Of a stretch of DNA of 62,726 nt, positions 1 through 7,945 are shown in pieces. Location of the stretch: assembly GCA_020629755.1 (NCBI GenBank), contig JAHDCS010000007.1, positions 1 to 62,726 of the forward strand, in the 5' to 3' direction. Every line of letters begins with the position of its first letter. Within the stretch, counting starts at the first letter, position 1. The translations under genes were made by a program, and so were the position numbers. Under the pieces are notes generated by a model. That model was not told the DNA's origin and searched no databases. It was given only the letters and a program-made list of their open reading frames with translations. The DNA comes from Flavobacteriales bacterium (GTDB lineage: Bacteria > Bacteroidota > Bacteroidia > Flavobacteriales_G > JALEGO01).

Positions 1-150
1 ATTATCATTGAATTTTCGTTCTTTTCTTCAAGGAAAAGGACAAAAAATAAGGATAAAAGAAAAAAACTTAAAAAAACGGGGTAAATCCAGCTAATCTGCA
101 CTTGACTTGTCTTTGATAAGGCCTTATTTTCGTGTAACAATTCCATAAAA

Positions 151-1056
151 TTGAAAAACAAGAACATTCAAGATATCCAGATTAAAAAAATAGATCAAAC
201 AGCAGTTGTTGAAAGAGCAGCGCGTTTCCAAAAACGATCTATTAAAAAACAAGCCAAAGAGTGGGGGTTAAAAAAGGTGTTGAGCATGATAGATTTAACT
301 ACTCTTGAAGGCAAAGATACCCCTTCAAAGGTTAAGCAAATGTGCTACAAGGCAAAACACTTGCACGATCGTATTGCCGACTTACCAACTGTGGCGGCAG
401 TGTGTGTATATCCGAGCATGGTGGCGGTAGCCAAAAAAGAGATCGAAGGCACAGACATTAAAGTGGCTTCTGTGAGCACCGCTTTTCCATCAGGACAAGC
501 CCCTTTAGAAGTTAAGATTGCAGATACAAAATATGCCGTTGACCAGGGTGCAGATGAAATTGATATGGTCATTTCAAGAGGTAAGTTTCACAATGGTGAT
601 TACAATTATGTATTTGATGAAATTGCTAAAATTAAAGAGGTGTGTGGTAGTGCGCGATTAAAGGTAATTTTAGAAACAGGCGAACTAGGCACTTTCGACA
701 AGGTAAGACATGCTAGCGATATTGCGATTGCAGCAGGAGCTGATTTTATTAAGACCAGCACAGGTAAAATAAAACCTGCAGCCACATTGCCAGTGACCTT
801 GGTCATGCTAGAAGCCATCAAAGACCATTTTTATAACACAGGTAAAATGGTGGGGATGAAGCCTGCTGGGGGTATAAGTAATGCTAAATTGGCACTTCAT
901 TATTTAGTGATGCTTAATGAAACCTTGGGTGAAGATTGGATGACTAATACCTGGTTTCGTTTTGGCGCTAGCAGTTTAGCCAATGATGTTCTCTTGCAAT
1001 TAGAGAAAATGCGTACCGGGGTTTATTATTCTAAAGATTATATTTCTATTGATTAG
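151..1056 (+). CDS. deoC: Deoxyribose-phosphate aldolase
   Basis: Class I aldolase that cleaves 2-deoxyribose-5-phosphate to glyceraldehyde-3-phosphate and acetaldehyde in deoxynucleoside catabolism. Visible motifs are FIKTSTGK with the Schiff-base lysine at residue 201, GMKPAGG with the second active-site lysine at 237, and DEIDMV with the catalytic-type Asp at 138. At 301 residues it is about 40 longer than the E. coli enzyme because of a basic N-terminal extension. The start is TTG; no ATG precedes the conserved region in frame except an internal one at Met46. The stop lies 2 bases before the aldehyde dehydrogenase start, so the two are co-transcribed and the dehydrogenase probably consumes the acetaldehyde. 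The identification is firm; the exact start is less so. Confidence 0.95.
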   Translation: MKNKNIQDIQIKKIDQTAVVERAARFQKRSIKKQAKEWGLKKVLSMIDLTTLEGKDTPSKVKQMCYKAKHLHDRIADLPTVAAVCVYPSMVAVAKKEIEGTDIKVASVSTAFPSGQAPLEVKIADTKYAVDQGADEIDMVISRGKFHNGDYNYVFDEIAKIKEVCGSARLKVILETGELGTFDKVRHASDIAIAAGADFIKTSTGKIKPAATLPVTLVMLEAIKDHFYNTGKMVGMKPAGGISNAKLALHYLVMLNETLGEDWMTNTWFRFGASSLANDVLLQLEKMRTGVYYSKDYISID

Positions 1057-1058
1057 AT

Positions 1059-2531
1059 ATGACAAACAAAAAAGCAAAATTAAAATTAGGCAATACATCA
1101 TTCTCATATGCGCCAGCACCTGAGAGCACGAGTCATGTAAATATTAAGTCACAATATGATCTATTTATAGGCGGAAAATGGCAAAAACCATCCTCTAAAA
1201 AATATTTCACTACGCTTAATCCATCCACCGAAAAAGAGATAGCAAAAGTAGCTTTAGCAGATAAAACAGATGTTAATAAAGCAGTGATGGCTGCTCGAAT
1301 GGCTTATGAGACCACGTGGTCTAAGCTTTCAGGGAAAGAACGCGGAAAATATATCTATAGAATTGCAAGGCTTATTCAAGAGAGGGCAAGAGAATTTGCG
1401 GTGATTGAATCTATAGATGGCGGAAAGCCTATACGTGAATCAAGAGATATTGATGTGCCTTTGGCTGCGGCACACTTTTTTTATACAGCAGGATGGGCCG
1501 ATAAATTAGAATATGCATTCCCACAAAGAGAAGTGTCTCCTCTAGGGGTTGCCGGGCAAATTATTCCTTGGAACTTCCCTTTGCTGATGGCGGCCTGGAA
1601 AATAGCCCCCGCACTGGCCACCGGTAATACTGTTGTGTTAAAACCTGCAGAAACCACTCCGCTTACAGCACTTAAACTCGCTGAGTTACTACAAGATGCT
1701 GAATTGCCAGACGGGGTAGTGAATATCATTACAGGAGCTGGAGAAACCGGAGCGCATCTAGTGAATCATAAAGATGTAAATAAAATAGCCTTTACAGGAT
1801 CAACCCATGTGGGTAAGCTTATTCAAAGCGCAGTAGTGGGGACTTCTAAGAAAACCACGCTTGAATTAGGCGGTAAGGCGGCAAATATTATTTTCGAAGA
1901 TGCGCCTATAGATCAGGCTGTGGAGGGGATTATTAATGGTATTTACTTTAATCAAGGGCATGTATGTTGTGCTGGATCGCGTTTGTTTATTCAAGAGCCT
2001 GTATATGATCAGGTAATTCAAAAACTCAAAGATAGAATCAGCACTTTAATTGTAGGTGATCCATTAGATAAGAATACGGATATAGGTGCCATCAATTCTA
2101 AAGAACAGTTAAAAACGATTAAAAAATACATAAAAGCAGGCTTAGAAGAAGGCGCTGAAATTTTTCAAAGTGCTTGCAGTGTCCCTAAAGAAGGGTTTTG
2201 GGTAAAGCCTACTTTATTTACAGGTGTGGCGCAATCAAGTAAGATTGTGCAAGAAGAGATTTTTGGACCCGTTTTGACTGTGCAGAGTTTTAGAACAGTA
2301 GATGAGGTGATCCAAAAAGCCAATAATACTCCGTATGGCCTCTCGGCAGGTATTTGGACCGATAAAGGCTCTAAAATATTTAATTTAACTTCTCAGATGA
2401 AGGCAGGAGTAGTATGGGCGAATACGTATAATAAGTTTGATCCGGCGTCTCCTTTTGGGGGATATAAAGAAAGTGGTTTTGGTAGAGAGGGGGGCTTGCA
2501 AGGATTAGCGCCTTATGTTCAATTTAATTAA
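1059..2531 (+). CDS. Aldehyde dehydrogenase (NAD(P)+-dependent)
   Basis: Full-length ALDH-superfamily enzyme of 490 residues, expected to oxidise an aldehyde to the acid with NAD(P)+. Active-site signatures are complete: IPWNFP with the oxyanion Asn at 172, LKPAE for cofactor binding, LELGGK with the general base Glu269, and FNQGHVCCAGSR with nucleophile Cys303. The usual Gln before the Cys pair is His301. The C-terminal SPFGGYKESGFGRE is typical. Because it directly follows deoC, acetaldehyde from deoxyribose-phosphate is the likely substrate (inference). ATG start 2 bases after deoC. Confidence 0.95.
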   Translation: MTNKKAKLKLGNTSFSYAPAPESTSHVNIKSQYDLFIGGKWQKPSSKKYFTTLNPSTEKEIAKVALADKTDVNKAVMAARMAYETTWSKLSGKERGKYIYRIARLIQERAREFAVIESIDGGKPIRESRDIDVPLAAAHFFYTAGWADKLEYAFPQREVSPLGVAGQIIPWNFPLLMAAWKIAPALATGNTVVLKPAETTPLTALKLAELLQDAELPDGVVNIITGAGETGAHLVNHKDVNKIAFTGSTHVGKLIQSAVVGTSKKTTLELGGKAANIIFEDAPIDQAVEGIINGIYFNQGHVCCAGSRLFIQEPVYDQVIQKLKDRISTLIVGDPLDKNTDIGAINSKEQLKTIKKYIKAGLEEGAEIFQSACSVPKEGFWVKPTLFTGVAQSSKIVQEEIFGPVLTVQSFRTVDEVIQKANNTPYGLSAGIWTDKGSKIFNLTSQMKAGVVWANTYNKFDPASPFGGYKESGFGREGGLQGLAPYVQFN

Positions 2532-2542
2532 TTCATAAAAAG

Positions 2543-2740
2543 ATGGTGTTTCCAAGAGATAAATCTTTTTTAAATAATCAAAAAATGTTTCGATCAAACG
2601 CGTTAATCAAAAAGCTTGGGCTTGAGCAAAAGAAATCTGAGAAAGAGAGTAGTCAAACAAAAATAAATCTTTCAACAAAAGATAAAAGCGCTGCTCAAAC
2701 TTTAGCAAAACAACTTAAGGACGAATCACGTAAAAACTAA
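2543..2740 (+). CDS. Small basic hypothetical protein between the two ALDH genes
   Basis: A 65-residue, Lys/Ser/Gln-rich protein with no signal peptide or membrane segment. I do not recognise a family. It is taken as real because it fills the gap exactly: it starts 11 bases after the upstream stop and ends 3 bases before the next ATG, all in the same direction, as expected for a translationally coupled operon member. It might be a small partner of the neighbouring half-ALDH, or the remains of a longer N-terminal part of that gene. Function unknown. Confidence 0.55.
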   Translation: MVFPRDKSFLNNQKMFRSNALIKKLGLEQKKSEKESSQTKINLSTKDKSAAQTLAKQLKDESRKN

Positions 2741-2743
2741 TAG

Positions 2744-3658
2744 ATGGCAACGCAAAAAAAAGACCTATCAGCTTCTGTAAGCAAACAGACGAATTCAGAA
2801 CGCATTCAAGTCTTAAAAACCTATAAGGTATTTATTGACGGAAAGTTCCCTAGAACCGAGTCGGGGCGTTATTACCCTTTGTTAGATCAGCAAGGTAAAG
2901 TGATTGCGAATATGTGTTTGTCTTCGCGTAAAGATTTTAGAAATGCGGTGGTGGCGGCCAGAAAAGCACAAGTAAATTGGGCGTCAAAATCAGCATTTAA
3001 CAGAAGTCAAATTCTCTATAGAATGGCAGAAATGTTAGAGGCTAGGGCAACACAGTTTGTAGATGAACTTATGCTAATGGGATGCTCTAAATCGGCAGCT
3101 AAACAAGAAGTTGAGCAATCCGTAGATCTTTTAATTTATTATGCAGGATGGGCCGATAAATACGGTCAGGTCTTTTCTTCTGTTAACCCGGTTAGCGGAT
3201 CGTATTTTAATTTTTCTACCTATGAACCTATGGGTGTGGCGGCGCTTATTGCTGATGGGTCATCTGGCTTGTTAGGTTTAGTGAGCATTATTGCGCCAGT
3301 GATTGTTGGGGGGAACTCAGCTGTTGTATTGGCCTCTTACACAAAGCCACTGTGTGCGATTAGTTTTTCTGAGGTCATTGCTACTTCAGATGTGCCAGCT
3401 GGTGTTGTGAATGTGTTAACAGGAGATCTGGATGAATTGTACACCTACTTTGCGTCTCATATGGACGTGAATGCTCTAGTTTACCAGAATGTAGAAGATA
3501 GTCTTTTAGAGAAGATGCAGCAGTCTGCTGTGCGTAATTTAAAACGGATTAAAAAACTCGAAGCTGCACCATCGCCATATGCTATTTTAGCATGTCAAGA
3601 AGTCAAAACAACCTGGCATCCTATAGAGCGTATAGGGGCTTCAGGTAGCGGATACTAA
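2744..3658 (+). CDS. Half-length ALDH-like protein lacking catalytic residues
   Basis: This 304-residue protein aligns with the cofactor-binding half of the ALDH at 1059, for example YYAGWADK and PAGVVNVLTGD, but stops before the catalytic domain. The nucleophilic Cys region and LELGGK are therefore missing. Even within the retained half the key positions are changed: PWNFP is replaced by a Gly/Ser-rich ADGSSG, and LKPAE by LASYT. It cannot be an ordinary dehydrogenase. It could be a regulatory or scaffolding subunit of the upstream enzyme. The frame is open with normal codon use and it ends in its own short tail (SGSGY), so it looks like a maintained pseudoenzyme and not a fresh truncation. 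Confidence 0.8.
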   Translation: MATQKKDLSASVSKQTNSERIQVLKTYKVFIDGKFPRTESGRYYPLLDQQGKVIANMCLSSRKDFRNAVVAARKAQVNWASKSAFNRSQILYRMAEMLEARATQFVDELMLMGCSKSAAKQEVEQSVDLLIYYAGWADKYGQVFSSVNPVSGSYFNFSTYEPMGVAALIADGSSGLLGLVSIIAPVIVGGNSAVVLASYTKPLCAISFSEVIATSDVPAGVVNVLTGDLDELYTYFASHMDVNALVYQNVEDSLLEKMQQSAVRNLKRIKKLEAAPSPYAILACQEVKTTWHPIERIGASGSGY

Positions 3659-3792
3659 TTTCTATTAGAGAGCGAAATACTTGCAGAGAAGATAATGGAG
3701 TGTTTATTGAGATGACTTTTTAACACGTCTCAGGGTGTTGTTTTGAAATTTTATAAATTCGCACTAATTATTAATCATTAAATCTATTTAAA

Positions 3793-4008
3793 ATGAAAAA
3801 GTTAGTATTTGGATTTGCAGCATTTGCAATGCTTGCATTATTTTCTTGTAAAGAGTGTGTAGATTGTACAGATTGTGCGATGGCCGGAGTAGGTGGTGTT
3901 GATGGTGGCACTGAAGGAGAACTTTGTGAAAAAGATTTTAACAGTAAGACCGAGTATGAAGCCTCTGTTGAAACAGCAGAAACTCTTTTAGGTTGTACGT
4001 GTAAATAA
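3793..4008 (+). CDS. Small Cys-rich lipoprotein
   Basis: 71 residues. Basic start (MKK), hydrophobic segment and lipobox LFSC around Cys19 predict lipid attachment. The mature part has closely spaced cysteines (CKECVDCTDC), a Gly-rich stretch, and ends in GCTCK, giving seven mature cysteines including the lipidated one. This suggests disulphides or a metal site. The type recurs as short orphan lipoproteins in marine Bacteroidota; no function is known to me. It precedes a second small Cys lipoprotein by 10 bases and is probably co-transcribed with it. Confidence 0.75.
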   Translation: MKKLVFGFAAFAMLALFSCKECVDCTDCAMAGVGGVDGGTEGELCEKDFNSKTEYEASVETAETLLGCTCK

Positions 4009-4018
4009 TCAATTACAA

Positions 4019-4231
4019 GTGAAACCGTTTATTTCTATACTAACTGCTGCTTGGCTTTGTTTTAACTTACAAGCCTGCACCCAAAGCTATACATGTACCT
4101 GTACAGGAGATGTTATTATCAACGAATCGTTTGATTATGGCGAAGTTGATCTTTCTGAAGCAGAATCTGCTTGTGCGATTCAACAAGATGCATTTATAAT
4201 CAGCGATTCAACAGTGAATTGCTCTTTGTAG
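4019..4231 (+). CDS. Small Cys-containing lipoprotein
   Basis: 70 residues from a GTG start. The signal sequence ends in a lipobox (NLQAC, Cys20), followed by YTCTCTG, a short acidic region and a C-terminal NCSL. It sits 10 bases after another small Cys-rich lipoprotein and just before a strong terminator, so the two probably form a two-gene unit. The YTCTC segment right after lipidation is a pattern I associate with small flavobacterial lipoproteins, but no function can be assigned. The GTG start is chosen because it gives a complete signal peptide. Confidence 0.65.
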   Translation: MKPFISILTAAWLCFNLQACTQSYTCTCTGDVIINESFDYGEVDLSEAESACAIQQDAFIISDSTVNCSL

Positions 4232-4263
4232 AGATGTAGCGTTAGAAATAATCTTAATTTTTT

Positions 4264-4305
4264 AAACCCTTAATACGTCACAGTATTAAGGGTTTTTTAT
4301 TTTTG
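4264..4305 (+). terminator. Intrinsic terminator whose T-tract contains a TATTTTTG promoter element
   Basis: A perfect 13-bp stem (AAACCCTTAATAC at 4264-4276 with its complement at 4283-4295) and a 6-base loop are followed by TTTATTTTT. It ends the lipoprotein pair. The last eight bases, TATTTTTG at 4298-4305, match the Bacteroidota -7 element, and the next gene starts at 4322. Confidence 0.9.
4298..4305 (+). promoter_or_regulatory. -7 promoter element TATTTTTG for the OmpA-family gene
   Basis: Exact match to TAnnTTTG, 16 bases before the ATG at 4322. It is embedded in the T-tract of the upstream terminator. No clear -33 TTG was found. Confidence 0.5.
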
Positions 4306-4321
4306 AGCCATAAAAAAACAC

Positions 4322-6262
4322 ATGAAATTTTTGTTCACGACATTTACTTTAGCGTTGTTCTGTACAATGCACGTAAAATCACAAATAAACTACACAGCTA
4401 TTGAACATGCTAAAAATTGGTGTAGTGAAATAGCATCTATAGACATCCCCCCAGAAAAAATCCCTCAAGAAAACAGGGTTAAAATTTCGTGTTATGATTA
4501 TGCGCTCATGTTTTCAAAAGGCTATTCTTTTGTGGCTTCTTCAAATCAGGTTGAAATACGCGTGAAATTTAGAGAGCGATTTGGGAGTATTAAAAGGCCA
4601 AAGTTGGTATTGCTTGATCAGAACAAAAATGAATTAAAATGTGAAGTAACAGACCCATATAAAGATGATGTTTTGCTTTACGCAAACGTCAAAAAAGGCA
4701 GTACATACTACTTTATTGTGTCCATAGATAACCACCCCGATTATTTAGGAAACTTTACCTTGTGTTTGTCAAATGCATTTTCATACGACTATCCCTTAGG
4801 GGCAAGAGACATTAAGTCGACAACTCATTTTTGTACGCAAGACCCGTTCATTAGCACATTAGGCTCTAACAGAGAGGGGCCTACGCCTAGTTGTCTAGAA
4901 AAAGGGCCAAATTACAACCGCTGGTTTTCATTTAAAGCAAAAACCTCTAACATTGAGATTACGGTCACAAAAACACCTGTAGAAGGTAATTTTGAATCGC
5001 CATTTCTAACCTTGTATGACGAGAACTTAAAAGAATTAACCTGCAGTGAGGCAACTACTGTGGTCGGTGATAAAGATAAACTTATCTATAATAGTTTAGG
5101 GGTAAATAAAAAGTATTATTTAGCGGTAGACCACTTATATAACAATGAATATTTAGGTTCTTTTGAATTGTGTTTTGATGATTTTTCAAATCAAGATGCG
5201 TATTACTTATCCGGAATATTAAAAGATAAATCAGGTCATGTGCAAGCTCAAAAAAAGGTAGTGCTCAAAGAAGAAAACAAAGAAGCAAAAGAGATATTTT
5301 CAGACGATAAAGGGCATTTAAAAGTGAAGCTAAACGCCTTGCCAAAAGACAATCAACATTTGATTACGCTTGATAATACAGATTTGCAGCTAGACTTAGT
5401 CATTCAAGACGCCAATCAAAAACCGGTTCTCAGATCAAAAAACACGAAAGATGGGCAAGTTAGTGTCAAAAAACCTCAGGCAGAATGCAACCGTTTAATT
5501 TTATTTGATTGTCTTGAAAAACAAGAGGTAGATGTGGTATTAAATAAAAAATCGATCCTAGGAAAAGTCGTTGATAAAAAAGATTTTGTTTCGCCTAAAA
5601 AAGGGATCAACTATGGTTTGTACGACCATAAGCTCAATAAAGTACAAACAGCTATTGCAGATCATAATGGTCATTTTAGCTTTACTAATTTGCCCAGAGA
5701 TCAGACATATTTAGTACGTTCTCTAGAAGAAAATAATCATGCACTTTATACCGAAATAATCGAAGTAAATGATCAGAAAGAAATTGTTAAAACTGCCACC
5801 TCACATGGCTTAGATGAAAACGGATTTTTTCATTTTCAAAGACTGCCTCGTGAAAAGGCGAGTATAACATTAATCAATACAAAAGATGTGAGTTTGCCTA
5901 TTTTAAGCGGTCTTAAAAAAGACCAAGCAGTGGTGCTTAAAAATGTATACTTTAAGAAGGCAAGCAGTCAGCTTTTCGAGGATTCGTATGCTGAATTAGA
6001 TATTTTATTTTCCCAACTTATGAAAAGTAAAAATATACGCATTAAAATTTCAGGACATTCAGATAATACGGGTGATTTTAATTACAATTTGGTTCTTTCA
6101 GAAAAGCGCGCGCAAAGAGTGGCAGAGTATTTAATTAAAAAAGGCATTTCTAAATCACGGGTCAGTTATCAGGGGTATGGGCAAAGTAAGCCCATTGCTG
6201 ATAATACATCTAAAAAAGGCCGTATGCAAAACAGACGCGTAGATTTTACTATTGTGAATTAG
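4322..6262 (+). CDS. OmpA-family outer-membrane/peptidoglycan-linked protein
   Basis: 646 residues. An N-terminal signal peptide ends near VKSQ. It is followed by two similar beta-rich modules ending in GNFTLCLSNAF and GSFELCFDDFS, resembling pre-peptidase C-terminal domains. Next come segments like carboxypeptidase regulatory domains, for example DHNGHFSFTNLPRDQTYLVR. The last ~105 residues are an OmpA-type peptidoglycan-binding domain (ISGHSDNTGDFNYNLVLSEK, RVSYQGYGQSKP, NRRVDF). It is predicted to anchor the outer membrane to the cell wall. It converges on mutY, 10 bases after its stop. One GGGGGGATG word lies inside on the minus strand (4444-4452). Confidence 0.85.
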   Translation: MKFLFTTFTLALFCTMHVKSQINYTAIEHAKNWCSEIASIDIPPEKIPQENRVKISCYDYALMFSKGYSFVASSNQVEIRVKFRERFGSIKRPKLVLLDQNKNELKCEVTDPYKDDVLLYANVKKGSTYYFIVSIDNHPDYLGNFTLCLSNAFSYDYPLGARDIKSTTHFCTQDPFISTLGSNREGPTPSCLEKGPNYNRWFSFKAKTSNIEITVTKTPVEGNFESPFLTLYDENLKELTCSEATTVVGDKDKLIYNSLGVNKKYYLAVDHLYNNEYLGSFELCFDDFSNQDAYYLSGILKDKSGHVQAQKKVVLKEENKEAKEIFSDDKGHLKVKLNALPKDNQHLITLDNTDLQLDLVIQDANQKPVLRSKNTKDGQVSVKKPQAECNRLILFDCLEKQEVDVVLNKKSILGKVVDKKDFVSPKKGINYGLYDHKLNKVQTAIADHNGHFSFTNLPRDQTYLVRSLEENNHALYTEIIEVNDQKEIVKTATSHGLDENGFFHFQRLPREKASITLINTKDVSLPILSGLKKDQAVVLKNVYFKKASSQLFEDSYAELDILFSQLMKSKNIRIKISGHSDNTGDFNYNLVLSEKRAQRVAEYLIKKGISKSRVSYQGYGQSKPIADNTSKKGRMQNRRVDFTIVN

Positions 6263-6272
6263 ACACCGTTGG

Positions 6273-7343
6273 TTAAATGGTCTCTAAATACTTGGCTATT
6301 TCTTTAGCCGTCTGAATAGGAAAGCCAAACCTATCTAAACTGCTTATATAGACTTCTTTTAAACCATGCTGCTCTTTACTATTTTTAAAGTGGTCAGCAG
6401 ATACGTGCAAAAAGAAAAACTGCAGATATAATTCTTGATGAGACAAAAGGTGCTTGATTACTTCAGATTGGTATTCACATTTAACATGCGCATTTAAACC
6501 TAAGTGTTGTATAATGTTTTTTGGGGGGATGTTTTTTTTTATTTCTTCAAATAAAATGCCTTCGTAAAGGCCTTTCCAGATCCCTTGCTCTCTTTTTCGG
6601 ATAAGTATTTTATCATCAGAGATTAAAAATACTTGTGAAAGATAACGGGTCTTTTTTTTAATCTTCTTTTCTTTTTTCGGGAGGATGTGGATGAGTTTTT
6701 TTTCATAGGCTACACATCCCCCCACAAACACACAGTCGCTGCATTTAGGATTTTTAGGTGTGCAAATTAAAGATCCCATTTCCATCAGGGCTTGATTAAA
6801 TAGATCTGGTCTTTGTTTATCGATGAGGTTTTTTGCTTTACTAAAGATGTCTTTATGTGTTTTTGGTGTATTAATGGGGGTTTGAACACCAAAAAATCGT
6901 GCGAAAAACCGCAGTACATTACCATCTACCACAGGCACTGCTTGGTTAAAACAAAAAGAGGCAATTGCAGCTGCCGTATAGGGGCCAATCCCTTTAAGGT
7001 TTTGAAGCGCTTTGAAAGTAGACGGGAATTTACCATTCAACTCTTTTGACACATGCTTGGCTGTAAAGTGCAAGTTTCTGGCTCTAGAGTAATAGCCTAA
7101 GCCTTGCCAGAGTGCCAATACCTCATCTTCAGAGGCATTTGCTAAAGCATGAACATCTTTAAATGCATCTACAAATTTTTCGTAGTAAGGCAGCCCTTGT
7201 TTGATTTGGGTTTGTTGTAAAATGATCTCAGAGAGCCATATTTTATAAGGGTCTTTTGTTTTTCGCCAGGGCAAGTCGCGTTTGTGTGTTAAGTACCAAT
7301 CAATTAATGGCCCAGAGAAAGAAGATCCCAAAATGGTATGCAA
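6273..7343 (-). CDS. mutY: A/G-specific adenine DNA glycosylase
   Basis: Removes adenine mispaired with 8-oxoguanine or guanine. Seen in order in 356 residues: WLSEIILQQTQ with catalytic Glu39, the helix-hairpin-helix LKGIGPYTAAAI (116-127), VVDGNVLRFFAR with catalytic Asp140, and a [4Fe-4S] site with Cys194, 201, 204 and 210 (C-x6-C-x2-C-x5-C). A NUDIX-like C-terminal domain follows. The start is TTG, directly after the stop of the adenosyltransferase gene; no ATG exists before the conserved core, so TTG or a nearby codon must be used. It holds two GGGGGGATG words (6523 and 6715), and the second supplies the codons for GGC in the iron-sulphur loop. Confidence 0.95.
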   Translation of the reverse strand: MHTILGSSFSGPLIDWYLTHKRDLPWRKTKDPYKIWLSEIILQQTQIKQGLPYYEKFVDAFKDVHALANASEDEVLALWQGLGYYSRARNLHFTAKHVSKELNGKFPSTFKALQNLKGIGPYTAAAIASFCFNQAVPVVDGNVLRFFARFFGVQTPINTPKTHKDIFSKAKNLIDKQRPDLFNQALMEMGSLICTPKNPKCSDCVFVGGCVAYEKKLIHILPKKEKKIKKKTRYLSQVFLISDDKILIRKREQGIWKGLYEGILFEEIKKNIPPKNIIQHLGLNAHVKCEYQSEVIKHLLSHQELYLQFFFLHVSADHFKNSKEQHGLKEVYISSLDRFGFPIQTAKEIAKYLETI

Positions 7344-7898
7344 TTAAGGGTTAGATCTAGGTTCCCACTTTACTTCTTTAGCGCCTACAAGTTTTGCGAA
7401 ATAACGAGAGAGCACAAACAAATAATCAGAGAGCCGATTTAAGTAGTCCAAAATGTTTTGATCTACCATGTCTGATTGCTTTACTTCTACCACTAATCTC
7501 TCTGCGTTTCTACAGATGCAACGTGCGATATGTGTGTGAGAGACAAGCGTGTGCCCGCCAGGCAGGATAAACGATTTTAAAGGGTCAAGTTCTGCTTCAA
7601 AACCATCAATCCACTCTTCTAAAAAGAGAGTCTCTTGCGGGTCTAGAGCTGGTAAGTATTCTGATTTTTTGTTTTCAGGTGTTGCCAAGTGAGAGCCAAT
7701 GGTAAACAGATAGGTTTGAATTTGCACCAGTTGGTTAAGTATAGAGAGATTATCTGTGAGATCTCTGATTAGCCCAATGTGCGCATTTAAGGTGTCTATT
7801 GTGCCATAAGCCTGGATGCGGGGGTGGTTTTTTTGTACGCGATCTCCTCCAAAAAGTGAGGTTTCGCCCTGGTCTCCTTTTTTAGTATATATTTTCAT
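7344..7898 (-). CDS. PduO-type cob(I)alamin adenosyltransferase
   Basis: 184 residues; transfers the adenosyl group of ATP to cob(I)alamin, giving coenzyme B12. Hallmarks are the N-terminal TKKGDQGETSLFGGDRV ATP-binding stretch, AYGTIDTLNAHIG, LPGGHTLVSHTHIARCICR and RNAERLV. It starts at ATG and its TAA abuts the mutY TTG. It is divergent from the EamA gene, with overlapping promoters between them. A TATCTTTG box at 7936-7943 (minus) lies 37 bases upstream of the start. Confidence 0.92.
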   Translation of the reverse strand: MKIYTKKGDQGETSLFGGDRVQKNHPRIQAYGTIDTLNAHIGLIRDLTDNLSILNQLVQIQTYLFTIGSHLATPENKKSEYLPALDPQETLFLEEWIDGFEAELDPLKSFILPGGHTLVSHTHIARCICRNAERLVVEVKQSDMVDQNILDYLNRLSDYLFVLSRYFAKLVGAKEVKWEPRSNP

Positions 7899-7917
7899 TT
7901 CCCACTTATTTTAACGC

Positions 7918-7943
7918 TACATTTGTGCCGTAAGCCAAAGATA
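7918..7943. promoter_or_regulatory. Overlapping face-to-face promoters of the adenosyltransferase and EamA genes
   Basis: On the plus strand TACATTTG (7918-7925) fits the -7 element for the EamA gene. On the minus strand TATCTTTG (7943-7936) fits it for the adenosyltransferase gene. Each predicted start falls near 7930, so each -7 box lies in the other gene's leader and polymerases would compete. The -33 boxes are not clear. Confidence 0.55.
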
Positions 7944-7945
7944 CG

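Noticed and set aside
1-150. Coding or RNA gene at the left end
   Set aside because: A/T-rich sequence with no frame, hairpin or promoter box that I can support; probably the leader of deoC.
3720-3745. Short stem AACAC...GTGTT after the half-ALDH as a terminator
   Set aside because: Only five base pairs and a weak T-tract; not strong enough to list.
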